DNA of 62,303 bases, from assembly GCA_001970855.1 (NCBI GenBank), contig LSSN01003942.1, positions 1-62,303 of the forward strand, given 5' to 3'. The notes below the pieces were generated by a model. It searched no databases. It was not told the origin of the DNA and worked only from the letters and a program-made list of their open reading frames with translations. Of this stretch, positions 1-11,478 are shown in pieces. Made by a program: the position numbers and the translations under genes. How positions within the stretch are numbered: position 1 is the first letter of the stretch; the number at the start of each line of letters is the position of its first letter. This DNA is from Smittium culicis (Eukaryota > Kickxellomycota > Harpellomycetes > Harpellales > Legeriomycetaceae).

Positions 1-114
1 GTTTTAAACAGAAATGATTTACCAGCAATTAAACGATTGGTGAAAAAACTAGAATTTATGTTTAACAATAACTATTATTGCGATTTTATTGTTCAAAAAC
101 ACTCCATAAAATAA
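1..114 (+). CDS. Possible 3' end of an unidentified gene (partial)
   Basis: An open frame runs from the first base of the window to TAA at 112-114. It would encode the last 37 residues of a protein whose beginning lies outside. The peptide is mixed in composition (start LNRNDLPAIKRLVKKLEF, end FIVQKHSIK) and not low-complexity, unlike chance frames nearby. Random stops at this base composition would make a run of this length uncommon but not rare. I do not recognise the family. It could equally be the tail of a last exon or a chance frame. Confidence 0.28.
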   Translation, partial: VLNRNDLPAIKRLVKKLEFMFNNNYYCDFIVQKHSIK

Positions 115-2937
115 TTATTTGATTCCATATAGGCCTGTAAATTCAAAATTTTTTTGCAAGCTAGCTTGAACTTGTGGGTATATATTGATACTGTTATATC
201 AAAACACCAATATGATTGATTAAACTTACCCCCCGCGTTTCATCACGGCGATACTTGGTCGGTAATCGACCATTAACAGATTCTACAGAGTTAGCTCAAA
301 ACAAAAGTTATTTTCATAATTGAAATTTATTATTACAAACTTAATGAGTGCGAGATATTTATGAGGTCACTACAAAGTTGTTTCTAAAATTGTTGAGTTT
401 AATATTCACTTCAATCTTTCACTAGCGAATACAGTTTCGCAATTAAAAAAAATTCCGGTCATATGATCCAACATATATTGAAAACAAGAAACCAAAATAG
501 ACCCAGTTCTTTGATACAACCCTTAATAGGTTTCAATTGCTCCAAATATTGAGTCTTTAACGCCAGCGATTGGAAACCTTTTTTTGTTTGCGACACATTT
601 TACGCTGAATTTTTATATAGTTTCACTAAGCATAAAAATATTCAACAACTCACCTTTTCAATGTAGGTATGGATTTTTTACGTAATTGCAGCGGATTTTA
701 AAAAATATTAATTTTTCGCAGTACAAAAATGTGCCTTAAGCCATAAATATCGACCACCGCGTTGCACAAAGGTCATAGTTCTCCTTTATAAACTATCTAG
801 TAAGTAGTAGTACATGATATAATGGTTTAGAGATTGAGAGGTTTTGGTTTTATAAAAAAATCATATATTTTTATCAACACGAAAATTTAAATGAAACAAA
901 GTAGAAAATTGACCAAAAAAAAAAACAAACTATAACGACTCTTCATCCATCCAGATATCACCTGAAGTAGTACTTGTTTCAAATTAAAGCTGTTGTATAA
1001 TCGTAAATACAAAGTTATTTACTGTATAGTGCCTAAGATCTGCAAGAAAATTTGTATTGCAGAATAGTCTTTCGGTTAGGTGATTGAATCTTAGGTCTTT
1101 CATACAACAAAAGCTCATCAACCATTATAAGAGAGTGTTATAAAGTTTTAATTATAGATAAATTTAGTCATGGATTTATGTATTACTTGATCAGGCAAGC
1201 GTTTTTTATCCTTTTCGCCTGTTTATATAAAGATTTATGTTAGATATTTCTTCTTAAACAAAACTAAATTCAAAATAATTTTTTTATAAATCCCCTAAAA
1301 CGCAAGAAAAAAATTAAAATATGCCATGGTTATATTCCGAATTTTTTTATTACTTCTTAGCCCAAAAAAAAAAAACCTTTATTTATCCTTTAACATCAGA
1401 ATATAATATACAGGAGAGATTATATCGAAGAACAGAATTTTTTATATTGAAATTTCCATATAATCTTTGCTTTTGGTTATAAAATATATTGGATAGTGCT
1501 ATAGAATGAATTCTTCTATTTGGCCAATTTATTTTTCTAAAATAAAATATCAAATACAGATAAACGAAAAATAATTTCTGTTTAATAAGAATTTTCCATA
1601 TTATCAATTTGGTATCAAACTTCCATACTCTTTCAAAAATCACACCGCAAATAGTTTTTTTCAGATTAATTACTATTTTCACCTTATTTTCGCGATAAAA
1701 TATAATTCTTTACTCTTTTCTGCCATTGGTTTGTATTTTATTCAATAAATAATAATTATATGTGTAATTTTTCAACATCTGAACCACCAGGCGGGAATCT
1801 TTGTTTTAAAATCAATTTTCTGTTCTATTTTCCCCAGAATTTTGTTGATCGAAACCACTAAAAAGTGCTGAAGTTTTATTTTTATATATTTGAATCTGGA
1901 ACTTGAATTGATCCTAGGAACAAAGGGTTTTAAATTATATTAAACTAATCAAAAAAATGATTTAAAAGAACACTTTTAATTATAGTATAGTTCACAAAAT
2001 AATTAAAAATAAATCCTTTTCAAGATTAATTCAGATAACATATACACTGAAGATTAAAACATTTAATTTTTTCGAAACTTGAAATTATGTTTAAAATTAA
2101 AAAATCTTAAAAAAATATGATTGTGATATTTGTCTAGCATCATACATACTTACAGTTATTAATGTGATATTTATTATAAAATTATGAAGTATTATCTAAT
2201 GTATCATGTTTAGTTGGATGGCTTGTCAGATAGTATAATGCGACTACAAATATCTAAGATTTAAATGATACACTCAGTCGGGCTTAATAATATGCTTACT
2301 CTGAATAACATAAAGATAAGCACGTTAGTTTATTATGAATTAAATTCTAAATTCTGTAAATGCCAGAGTAACAATAACATCAAGCTCTTTATAGATTATT
2401 CGAAAGGGGTATTCTCTGTATAGGTTTAGATAATCTTTCTTATACTTTAATCATAATTTTAATTTAATTTAATTTTTTTTTGAATTTCAACTCATTGAAG
2501 GTAAATTTTTCGCTTTATTATGGTTTTTACATTTAACCGCTCAAAATAAAATATGTTTCGGAAAAGACAATAAATTCGATAGAAATAATCGTCAATATAA
2601 ATTTTTTTTAACTAAGCCTAGTATTTAAACTTTTAAAAAATTTAAATATTGAATTTTCATAACCAATATTTACACATTCATAATCAAATTATAAATTTGA
2701 AACTTCAATTAACTAATTTCAAAAAATATGAACATACTATATATTGCAATAGAAATTTTTATTTTCTTTTTTAACAAAAAAAGAAAAAAATTTCATAGTA
2801 GCTAGAATTTTATTATAATGTTTCCTATAGTTAGCTACTTTAATTCTCAATTTTAATAGTAGAGGTTGATCTAGTAGCTAATGTAATTGTACTGTCTGAA
2901 ATGATGAGCTTTTTTTTTATTGCTAGTACAAAATGTA
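115..2937. other. Intergenic, no gene seen
   Basis: AT-rich sequence broken by frequent stops in all frames. Two short stretches are richer in G+C (about 228-290 and 750-785) but show no motif I can name. An open frame of 99 codons on the minus strand near 1383-1682 is rich in Lys, Ile, Phe and Asn and has no recognisable motif, so I treat it as chance. Confidence 0.5.
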
Positions 2938-2941
2938 TTAA

Positions 2942-3127
2942 CCCTTCACGGGCGGTTGATTATTTTTAAATACCAAATTTAACAAATTAGATTCAATAAA
3001 AATAACAATATTCCGAGGCACATACAATTGTTAGTTTATAGTAAAATATCAGAAAATAATAAACATGCTTAAAATCATAAACGAATCAATGAATTAATTT
3101 TTCTTAAGAGTGTTGAACAGGAAAGGG
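2942..3127 (+). mobile_element. TTAA-flanked MITE, piggyBac-like (copy 1)
   Basis: A 186-bp element flanked on both sides by TTAA (2938-2941 and 3128-3131). It begins CCCTTCACGGGCGGTTGA and ends GTTGAACAGGAAAGGG, so its ends are imperfect inverted repeats CCCTTYC/GAAAGGG. It belongs to a family with copies at 34599, 39745, 40431, 44938, 49191, 57029, 57486, 57679 and 58075. TTAA target duplication and CCC-starting ends are hallmarks of piggyBac transposons. The element has no coding capacity and would need a transposase from elsewhere. Confidence 0.75.
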
Positions 3128-3287
3128 TTAATAATATTAGTCCCAGTCATTTTTTTAATCAGAATCATCGGATGCAGATTTTATTTTGTTCGTATTGAAT
3201 AGTAAGATCTGATAAAACTTGTGCATTAAATGTAAAATGTATATTATTAATTAAATATAAAATGCTTAAAATACTTCCGCACTCGTG

Positions 3288-3359
3288 GCCCGGTTAGCTC
3301 AATGGTAGAGCGTGAGGCTTTTAACCTCAAGGCTACGGGTTCGACCCCCGTATCGGGCT
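3288..3359 (+). tRNA. tRNA-Lys, anticodon UUU, no intron
   Basis: Folds as a complete cloverleaf. The acceptor stem is GCCCGGT with ATCGGGC (one G-T pair). The D-stem is GCTC/GAGC. The anticodon stem TGAGG/CCTCA carries loop CTTTTAA, giving anticodon TTT at loop positions 3-5. The T-stem ACGGG/CCCGT carries loop TTCGACC. An internal B box GGTTCGACCCC is present. A T7 run just downstream (3366-3372) would end RNA polymerase III transcription. The unpaired discriminator base reads as T. It decodes AAA, one of the commonest codons in this AT-rich genome. Confidence 0.95.
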
Positions 3360-3365
3360 AATAGC

Positions 3366-3372
3366 TTTTTTT
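3366..3372 (+). terminator. RNA polymerase III T-run terminator of the tRNA
   Basis: Seven consecutive T residues lie seven bases past the tRNA 3' end, the normal Pol III stop signal. Confidence 0.7.
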
Positions 3373-4047
3373 AGTTATGAGACTGATATTTTTATGTAAT
3401 TTAACAAAAAGCTGTCTGTGCTAATAATTATAACTTTATAATGCAAAGCTCATCGAATAAAACTTTATCAAAATTAAAGACCAACTCGCAATTCCCTGAT
3501 TGATCCAATCCTTTATTTTTTATATTTTTGTCTGAAAAAAATAGCTAAACTTATAACTTTTAGTTTTCACATGTAATGCACTTTTTTTTTTCGAATAAAA
3601 ATACAAAATCATTTTATTTATTATATTTATTTTATGCGATTGATTTATGATGTATCTCTTGATTTAAAATGATTCATTATTCATTATCTCTCACACACGA
3701 CTTTTATGAAAATGCTTGATTGAAATATACCTACGCCAACCATGCACCTCAGATGTCTATAAATCTCGCCAATTGTTGCTCTTTTGAGTGCAAATATGTA
3801 TTGGGCATATGAATAGTAGCCAATAGTTAGATGCTTTAGAAAAATACTTTTGAAAAAGAATAGATTTTATTGGATAAAATTTATATTTCCCTCGCTCAAA
3901 ACTTAACAAAATATAAACATTAAATCGATTTATTTATATAATGAATAAAATAACTAATTAAACAGTTCTCTTTCTATTTAGTTACCGCTTACAAGTTTAA
4001 TAATATTCATTATACCGAATTTTCCAAACGATAAATTATACACAATA
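3373..4047. other. Intergenic region upstream of the splicing-factor gene
   Basis: No gene is seen. It should contain the promoter of the gene starting at 4048, but I cannot identify a TATA box or factor site with confidence. Confidence 0.5.
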
Positions 4048-7000
4048 ATGTCCGAGAGTTTATCTGTATCTTTGGGAGGAGGAATTTCAGCTAATTCCGA
4101 AAGTGTCGATAATATTAATTGGAGTGAGCAGGTATGTATTAAGCCTTAAATTATTAAAGATCTAGAATATTCCCAATTTTTCAAATAAAAATCGATTTTT
4201 ATTAAATTGTCTTTCAAATGGTATAATTACAAAGCTTTTTCTAAATAATCTCGAATACATTTTAGATCTCAAAAGATCCTTATAATTATGAACTATATAC
4301 CGGGTTTTTAGATCAATTTTCTAAGGCAAAGGATATAAATTCGACTAGAAAATTGATTTCTATTATGAAGGATAAAATAGCTATATCTCCAGGTATTTTT
4401 GATGCTAGATCTTATAATTATTTCTTTAGTTAATAGATGTTTTTTATTTTGATAAAATATACTTTTTATTGTTGTTAGAAATTTATAAAAATTGGATAAA
4501 GGCTGAAATAGAAATTTCTTTTCCTTCGAATCCTGAATATGCAATAAAATCAGTTGTTTCTATATATGAAGAGATGTTGTCATATTATTTAGGTACACAT
4601 TTAGTTTTTTTTAACTTCTATTCTTTTTTAAATCTGTCAGGTACGAAAGTTAAAAATACTAAATTTTGAAAGTAGATATTGATTTATACCTCGAGTATTT
4701 AAATTTTATCGATTCCCTATCTAATGAAAATATTAATTCTGCCTACGAGTTCAGTTCGTCTGAGGATAATACAATCAATTGGGCACTAGAATGGAAAAAT
4801 AGCATTTGGGAAAAAGCTGCTCAGGCCACTCAATATCATTATACATCGAGTCATAAAATTTGGAATATTTTCTTTGATAGAATGAAGGAACAAGTTGAGG
4901 TAACTGTTTTTAGCATACTTTTATTTGAACTCTTATAACTAAACTTGAATTCCATTCTGCTCTTTATAAAATAATCTAATTAAAATATCATAACCTTGTA
5001 CTTTATGGCAATTACAGACTATTACAAACCCTGAAGAAAAGTAAAAAAAATCTAAAATATTTCGATTCTAGATAAAAAATTTAACATATTTCAATCTTTA
5101 TTAACCCTTAAAATTATTTACTGGAAATTATTTTTATAACTTATCTTACAAAGAGCTGCTAAGATAGGATTCTTGCACCAGACACTAATTTCAAGACTAT
5201 CTGTTCCTCATCAAAAAATTGAAGAAACTTTCAGTATTTACTCTATGTTCGTCACAACCTATATGGTCGATTCTTATGAAGAAATAATGGTTCAAGTAAA
5301 CTCAATTAAATCGGACACGATAAAAAAGTCTCAAAGCCGTGAATCTTATGAGCGGAAACTTGATGTTTTTACCACAGGGCAATCAAATGAATTTTTTTTG
5401 ACTGATCAATACTATGTTTGGGTTAATTATATAAAATACTTGTTAGTTGAATTTGAAAAAACCAATACAGTTGAAATTTCTGAAAATTTTGATCAAACTC
5501 CTGAGATTCTTGAAATTTTAACAGTGGCTGAAAGAATGATTTTAAATCAATACAGCAATCCTAAATCTTGGGTTTTTTATTTCAGCTTATTAATTAAGTT
5601 TAACAAAGATATAAACTATCTTATTAGTGTTATTAACCGATCAATTCGAAATTGCCCTTGGTCAGGCGAAATTAACGGATATTCTATTATGTTTGATTTG
5701 GAGAATGTAGATTCAAATTTTGAAAACGTTCTAAAATATAAAATTCTTAATTACTCAGCAGTCGAAATGGCCAATTTTTTACTCGCTAGAATGGCAACAG
5801 GAAAAACTCTTTATCTCGATGGAATAGGTTATTATAATTTCATCAATATTGCCCTTAAAAAATCATTACACTCTAACCTATATTCTTTTTTTACATTTAC
5901 ATAAATCAATACATTATCCTATTTATCTTTTTAGAATCAGAGCAAGAGCTTCGTGAAATATGTTCAAAAAGCCGCGCCATAATGAACAGTATAATTTTTT
6001 TTTTTTTAATCACCAAGATCGCTTACATTACCTTTGTAATAAATTTATTCTTTACTAGAATTCACAAAATCGCCTGACCCCTGCTTCAGAGTTGAAAAAT
6101 ATATTGCACTAATAGAGGTAACACAATTAACTTTTTTTTTCTACAATAATACATGATTTTATAATATATTTGACAGTTTTTTTTTTTACTTTATTAAATT
6201 TAGCAATCTTTATTCAACAATCCTGAAAAAGCGAAAGAGGCTTGGTCGCAATCTTGTAAATTAAACAGAAAGAATCCAGAATTTTGGATAGCCTATGCAA
6301 ACTTTATGAAAACATATGACTCAATAGACTCTGCTAGAGATGTTTATAAATTAGCAATAGCTAATGTTTTTAAAACGATCAAAAATTCTTCTCAATTTGA
6401 TAATGAAATGATGTACTTATATTGCCCGAAAATATATGAAGAGTACTTATTAACTGAGTTGGAACTAGGTACTGCACAAGATTATATAGAGGCTAACTCG
6501 GAAATAGAAGGCTGTAAGAGCAAGATATCAAACTTTCTCTACCACTATTACCAACAAAAAAATTTCACCGAGGATCAAAGCTTCGAGCCATATGACAATC
6601 AAACTGATAAACACAAAGATGTTTTAGATGAGAGTACACCAAAAAGGCCCAGATTTGAAAATGAATCAATTGAAGAAAGTGATTTAGAAACTCTGAAAAA
6701 GCCAAAGCTAGATTCAGGTGCTTCAGATTTAAAAAACGATTCACAATATTCTGAAAATTTTGATAAAACTAATAATCGTAGCAGTATTTATAAAAAGATA
6801 AATTATACTGTTTTAGTTTATCCAATCTCGAACAGAGTAAAAAATATCGAGCTGATAAGTTATTTTTCAAAGGTAAATTTATGAAATATCGATATTGAAA
6901 ATCTTTAAAAAGTGTAAAAAAATTTTCCATAATGAATTTTTTAATCCCGCTTTATATTTTATTTTAATACCTTTTTATCAATTAGTTTGGTAAGATTTCT

Positions 7001-8688
7001 AAAAGCAACATTGTAAATGAATCCGTAACTCCAGGCTCTGCTTCAAAAAATTTAGTGGGACATTTAACTTTTGAGAACGCAGATGGCGTCCTAAGCGCTC
7101 TTTTATCCTCAAATCTTAGTGTACCATCAATCGGAGTAGCAAAAAATTCATTCGTTATTAAAGTTGAATTAAAAAATTTAGGTAGTAGATGGAAAAAATA
7201 TGATAATATACGTCGCAGCTTTGTTATAAAAAATGTTCCAACGAACTTCGATTTTGAAATTGTTAAACAAGCTATTGTAAAAACCAGAATAGAAAGCACT
7301 GATCTAGACTATGAAAATTCCAGGAATATTAACGGAATTACAAGTATGAACATTGTTAAAAAGAGCAGTAACCCAGAAAATAAGCTGTGTATTATATATA
7401 TAACAATGTCTAGTGAACAGGGTGTAGTTTCTGGAATTAAATCTCTAACCGAAAATTTACCAGAATATCAAAGGTTGGGGATGGTAGCAGAAGAGTTTAT
7501 TCCCACAGTAGATATGAATAAAAATTTCGATTTTGATCTAAATAATAGTGTATATGTTTCTAATATAAATTATAACACAGAAAGAGATAATATGATCGAC
7601 TTTTTCAGAGCATATCTCGGAACTGATATGTTTATTTTGGATATGGTAACAGACAATAACGGAAGTTTTAGTGGTCAGGCATTTATTTATCTTGCTTCGG
7701 AGGTAACTTAAACTATTATAATTTTATACTAGTATACTAAAAGTAGCTTAGATAATAAAAAAGAAATATTATTTTCCGTTAAAAATAGGAAATATATAAT
7801 CGAGCGCTGGGGTTACACGATATTGAACTAGACATGAGGAAGCTGTGTATAAAACCAGCCAAAACCGTAAATGACACTCCAAAAGTGATTTTACAGTCAG
7901 ACAAATATATATCAAAAATCCAAGCAGATGCTGCTGAACTAGAAAACAGCTCTAAGCAACGAAAAGACGGTGAGTTCAACAGCATGACTAGCGATGAAGT
8001 GGTTACCATTAGAATTTCAGGATTTTCAAACAAAACCAGGATCTCAGCAATTAGCGATATTTGCTCAAAGGTAACAAAGAAGTTTATCTTTGTATTATAT
8101 TTTTTAAACTTGTTTACAGGGCCTATTTTTGTTAGCTTTTCATTCTTTAATTTTTATCTAATTAATTGGTTTTGCTGCCTGACTATCTTAATATAGGCAG
8201 GACTAGTAAAAAGAATCCACAAAAATAATGCGGGAAACAAGATTTTTGTTGATATGGAAAAGAATTGTGATGTTGATAAGCTGATTAAAGACATCAACGA
8301 AATAACGCTAGATAAAAGAAACTTGCGGGCAAGCTTAGTTGTGCAAAATATCGAAAATGTATCAAGACCAGAGACCAATTACAGAGATAGACAGCAAACT
8401 AATCAAAGCTATGGCAGTAAAAATTTAGATATAGGATCAAGAGGAAACGATTTCAATAATCCAAGAAATTATGGTCCAAAGCCGAAACTGGCCTTTTTAC
8501 CACGCAATGTTAAGAAAAGCAGTAGTAGTTTCAATGATAATAAACCGAAAGATTCTATAAAATCGGCTAATAGTGGTAATGATACTAACAGAATGGACAT
8601 CGACATGCCAGAAAATAAGGGCAGTGACGTTAAAGAAGGCGCACAAGGGAAAACAAATGAAGACTTTAAAAGAATGTTTTACAGCTAA
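4048..8688 (+). CDS. PRP24: Prp24/SART3-type U4/U6 snRNP assembly factor (HAT repeats, four RRMs), 12 exons
   Basis: Exons by eye: 4048-4131, 4266-4392, 4479-4592, 4673-4899, 5018-5040, 5154-5827, 5935-5988, 6059-6117, 6204-6872, 6986-7702, 7789-8070, 8197-8688. Together they give 3522 nt, 1173 residues and no internal stop. Residues ~30-560 carry helical HAT repeats (WIKAEIEIS near 80, NPEFWIAYANFMKTYD near 480). Basic NLS-like patches (PKRPRFE, KKPKLD) follow at ~560-600. Four RNA-recognition motifs lie near 645-735 (YTVLVYPIS), 750-835 (RSFVIKNVP), 863-945 (SVYVSNINYN) and 985-1065 (VTIRISGFS). The C-terminus NEDFKRMFYS matches the family tail that binds the Lsm2-8 ring. Known family role: it anneals U4 with U6 snRNA after each splicing round, in the nucleus. 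The HAT plus four-RRM layout resembles fission yeast Prp24. Some junctions, especially the 4673 acceptor and the 23-nt exon 5, need RNA support. Confidence 0.9.
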
Positions 8689-9792
8689 TTATTATTTGTA
8701 TTGCAAGATTAATGCTCAAAGACTTTTTTTTTATATTTTTTATTCATTTTTCATTAAATCCATTCATTATTACTATATGCTATTGAATAACCCTTTTTTG
8801 GATCTTGAAAAATAATAGGATTCCATCTTTATCAAATTTTGTATTTAAAATGCACACAAAAATGTTATTAATTAATTTTTATCAGGTATTTTTAAACTTA
8901 TGAATATTAATAGTGTCTGTAAATCATCGCTGTGTAAAGTATTGATTCGATTTAAGCAACGCATCTACCTTTTCAAGCGCTGTAAACATTCACATTCCTT
9001 CTAAAGTTTTTATAGATTTATTTTCATTTCTTTAATTTTTTATATTATGAATATATGGGATATTCTTAGGGAAATCAGAACTATTTTTTTTTTAGAAATT
9101 CTATTTACTTATTTCTACTAGGTAAAAGCGTTAGTTGTATTGAATTATTGATTCGATGATATTTTATAATACGATTAAAAAATATAAGCAATGCTGCCAA
9201 GTAGGAATAATTTAATAGTAAAAGTTCCTCTCCTTAAATTAATCCTCCATAAATTTGAATCTTTTAAAAAATTATTATTCATCAGTGTTTGAAATTTTTT
9301 TTTTTTTAATCATATCTATTAAAATAAGCAAGGAATATAATTATATTAATAAATGAAAAAAACCCTATAGATATATTGATACTTTCGTTGAATTAAATCA
9401 TTTGGAGAAGGATTGGGGTGGTAATGATCAAATACATGATATTTTATTCTTTAATATTAAAAGTATTAAATCGAAATTTCCATACGGAAAAACGAGGAAA
9501 TCTGTTAAATCTAATTTTTTTAAAAGTATTATTTGATTAAGCAATGACTAAAAGTTGAATTTGAAATCGGAATTATAGCTAAAAATGACATTATAATCAA
9601 ATTTAGTTTCTATTTTATTTTTCGATAAAAGCTTTCTTACGTGAATAAAGTTAAATGATTGAAAAATAGATAAGATATTGGAAATAATGAATTAAAAGAA
9701 AAGAAAGAGCGACGATAGAAATTATTAAAGACACTTTTATTGGAGCTATATAAGTATACAAAAAGCATATAGTTTTATATATATACAATTAT
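8689..9792. other. Intergenic region between convergent genes
   Basis: Separates the 3' ends of the Prp24-like and pyrophosphatase genes. It carries a mariner-like MITE copy (9053-9250). Otherwise it is AT-rich with no gene seen. Confidence 0.6.
9053..9250 (+). repeat. Mariner-like short inverted-repeat element (degenerate copy)
   Basis: Starts ATATGGGATATTCTTAGGG and contains ATGCTGCCAAGTAGG and AGTAAAAGTTCCTCTCC. These same landmarks occur in order at 33184-33350 and 39683-40175, and part of them in the cleaner copy at 45302-45494. No coding capacity. Confidence 0.6.
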
Positions 9793-11478
9793 TTAGAGCT
9801 TGTTTGCAGATTCAAGCTGAGATTTGCACCATGTCTGAACCAAAAAATAGCCTATAGCAACAGCAGGCGGTAACATATACTCTTTGGAAAGGTCTGATAT
9901 CTCTTTATAGTTGTTATCAGCGTTTCCAGTTGCTGACTTTTTTTCTTTAATGTTACTTTCTAACTGATCGAGCGAAATGTTGGCGGTGACTCTAGGAAAT
10001 TTGAGATGGGACGATACTTCGATATTTTTTACGGGATTGAACATATCATTAATTGAGAACCATTTAGCGTCTTCAAGCTCATTGTTATCAAGCGCAATTT
10101 CCAAGGTCTGCGCTTTCGCAAAGCAGCCGATCATTAATGAGTTAGGGAGGGGCCATGGCTGAGATGCAAAGTATGTGACATTTGAAAGTTTAAGACCAAC
10201 TTCTTCCATTGATTCACGGCGAACTGCATCTTCTATAGACTCGGCAGGGTCAATGAAACCAGAAATGCATGAGTATCTGTTAGGGGGGAAATTTCTTCTT
10301 CTGGCAAGGAGGATATGTTTTTCATCGGGGCTTATTATTGCAACAATAACAACAGCGTCTGTTCTTGGGAATGTGAAGTTGTTTAAAGTTGTTTGCGATA
10401 TACATGGCTTGAAGGCATCTTCAGTAAATAACTTTTTTTCTAGGATCAAAGTTTTATGTGACTTTTCATTAGTTACGGATTGCGAAGACTTCGAATTCTC
10501 AGTAGAATCAGAGCTCATTAATCCATTGACACAAACGCGCTTAAATCCAGCTTGAGCGGGCCAAGTTAATGTGCCGCAAGATGGACAGTGTTGGTTTCTA
10601 TAGTTCCAGTCGATTACGGATTTTGCAATAGCTATGATATGAGCTTGCGAAGGTAATAAACCAAATGAACCAGTGCGAAAATCTAAAAATCTTCCTCCAA
10701 AAAGATGAGCAATATCCAGTTCGAATTTTTCATGGCTATAAGGTACGTTATCTTTTATTCCATGGGCAGAATTAAAATTTGAGAATGTTTCGAACGAATA
10801 CGACGATAGTTGGCCAATATCTATCGCCCAAATATAGAAATGAGTAGTTTCAGATTGCGAGTTATTTGGATTGATGGGCGAAGCGCTAGAATCAGATATT
10901 AATAATGAGTTAGATAGATCAGCTATGTCGCTTATGTCGTTAGAAAGTCTTCCTATAAACACGATTGAGCTTTTGTTTGGTAAAAATGTTGCGGTGGAAT
11001 AAGTAGAAGAAACTCTTTTTGGAACATCATCAACCAAAGTGACAGTAGTTCTAGAAGGATTCGATTCGGAGTTAATATAAAAGTTTAAATCTAAAAATGA
11101 ACATTTAAGAACATCTTCCAATGTAAGAAATTTTATATTTTGAATTCTTGGTTTTTTTTCAGCTTCAGGCAAACTAGAGTTTTTTTCAGAAGAAATACTG
11201 GAAGGGCGATTGGAAAAGAGAAAATTAGAAGAGCCATTAGTAGAGAGTATAAAACGAGATTGAGGCGAGTTGAATATTGAACGAAGCTTAGATAGGTCCT
11301 CGCGTTCGGAATTCATTCGATCGATTACACCATTTACGTTAGTAAAGAATTGGTTTTCAGAATTGATGTCCATTTTTTTACTGGGTGAGAATAAAGACTG
11401 CTGAGTATTGGGTCGTTTATAGAATAATTTAGTTATATTAGGTGAACAAGTAGAGAAAAACTTTTTTGATCTATGCAT
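9793..11478 (-). CDS. NPY1: NADH pyrophosphatase (Nudix hydrolase, NPY1/NUDT12 family)
   Basis: Single-exon gene of 561 residues. Family role: hydrolyses NADH (and NAD-capped RNA 5' ends in some members) to NMNH plus AMP, typically in peroxisomes. Zinc-ribbon ligands are visible at C298, C301, C316 and C359 (HCPSCG, KRVC, KPC). The Nudix box spans 407-429 with G407, E413, R421-E422 and E425-E426. The family signature SQPWPLPNS follows at 439-447, and specifies NADH pyrophosphatases. The C-terminus ANKL is a weak PTS1-like signal. Residues 1-35 have Lys/Arg, Ser and Phe but no acidic residue, like a mitochondrial presequence. M36 begins the acidic-containing core, so an internal start could yield a second form. 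The Nudix position usually hydrophobic after RE is Ser (S423). It is longer than typical members because of Ser/Asn-rich inserts at ~90-110, 185-210 and 320-345. Confidence 0.93.
   Translation of the reverse strand: MHRSKKFFSTCSPNITKLFYKRPNTQQSLFSPSKKMDINSENQFFTNVNGVIDRMNSEREDLSKLRSIFNSPQSRFILSTNGSSNFLFSNRPSSISSEKNSSLPEAEKKPRIQNIKFLTLEDVLKCSFLDLNFYINSESNPSRTTVTLVDDVPKRVSSTYSTATFLPNKSSIVFIGRLSNDISDIADLSNSLLISDSSASPINPNNSQSETTHFYIWAIDIGQLSSYSFETFSNFNSAHGIKDNVPYSHEKFELDIAHLFGGRFLDFRTGSFGLLPSQAHIIAIAKSVIDWNYRNQHCPSCGTLTWPAQAGFKRVCVNGLMSSDSTENSKSSQSVTNEKSHKTLILEKKLFTEDAFKPCISQTTLNNFTFPRTDAVVIVAIISPDEKHILLARRRNFPPNRYSCISGFIDPAESIEDAVRRESMEEVGLKLSNVTYFASQPWPLPNSLMIGCFAKAQTLEIALDNNELEDAKWFSINDMFNPVKNIEVSSHLKFPRVTANISLDQLESNIKEKKSATGNADNNYKEISDLSKEYMLPPAVAIGYFLVQTWCKSQLESANKL

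Noticed and set aside
4308..8196. Treating the separate open frames at 4469, 4666, 5173, 6306, 7055, 7834 and 8254 as individual small genes
   Set aside because: They join through good splice sites into one 3522-nt reading frame with a coherent Prp24/SART3 domain order.
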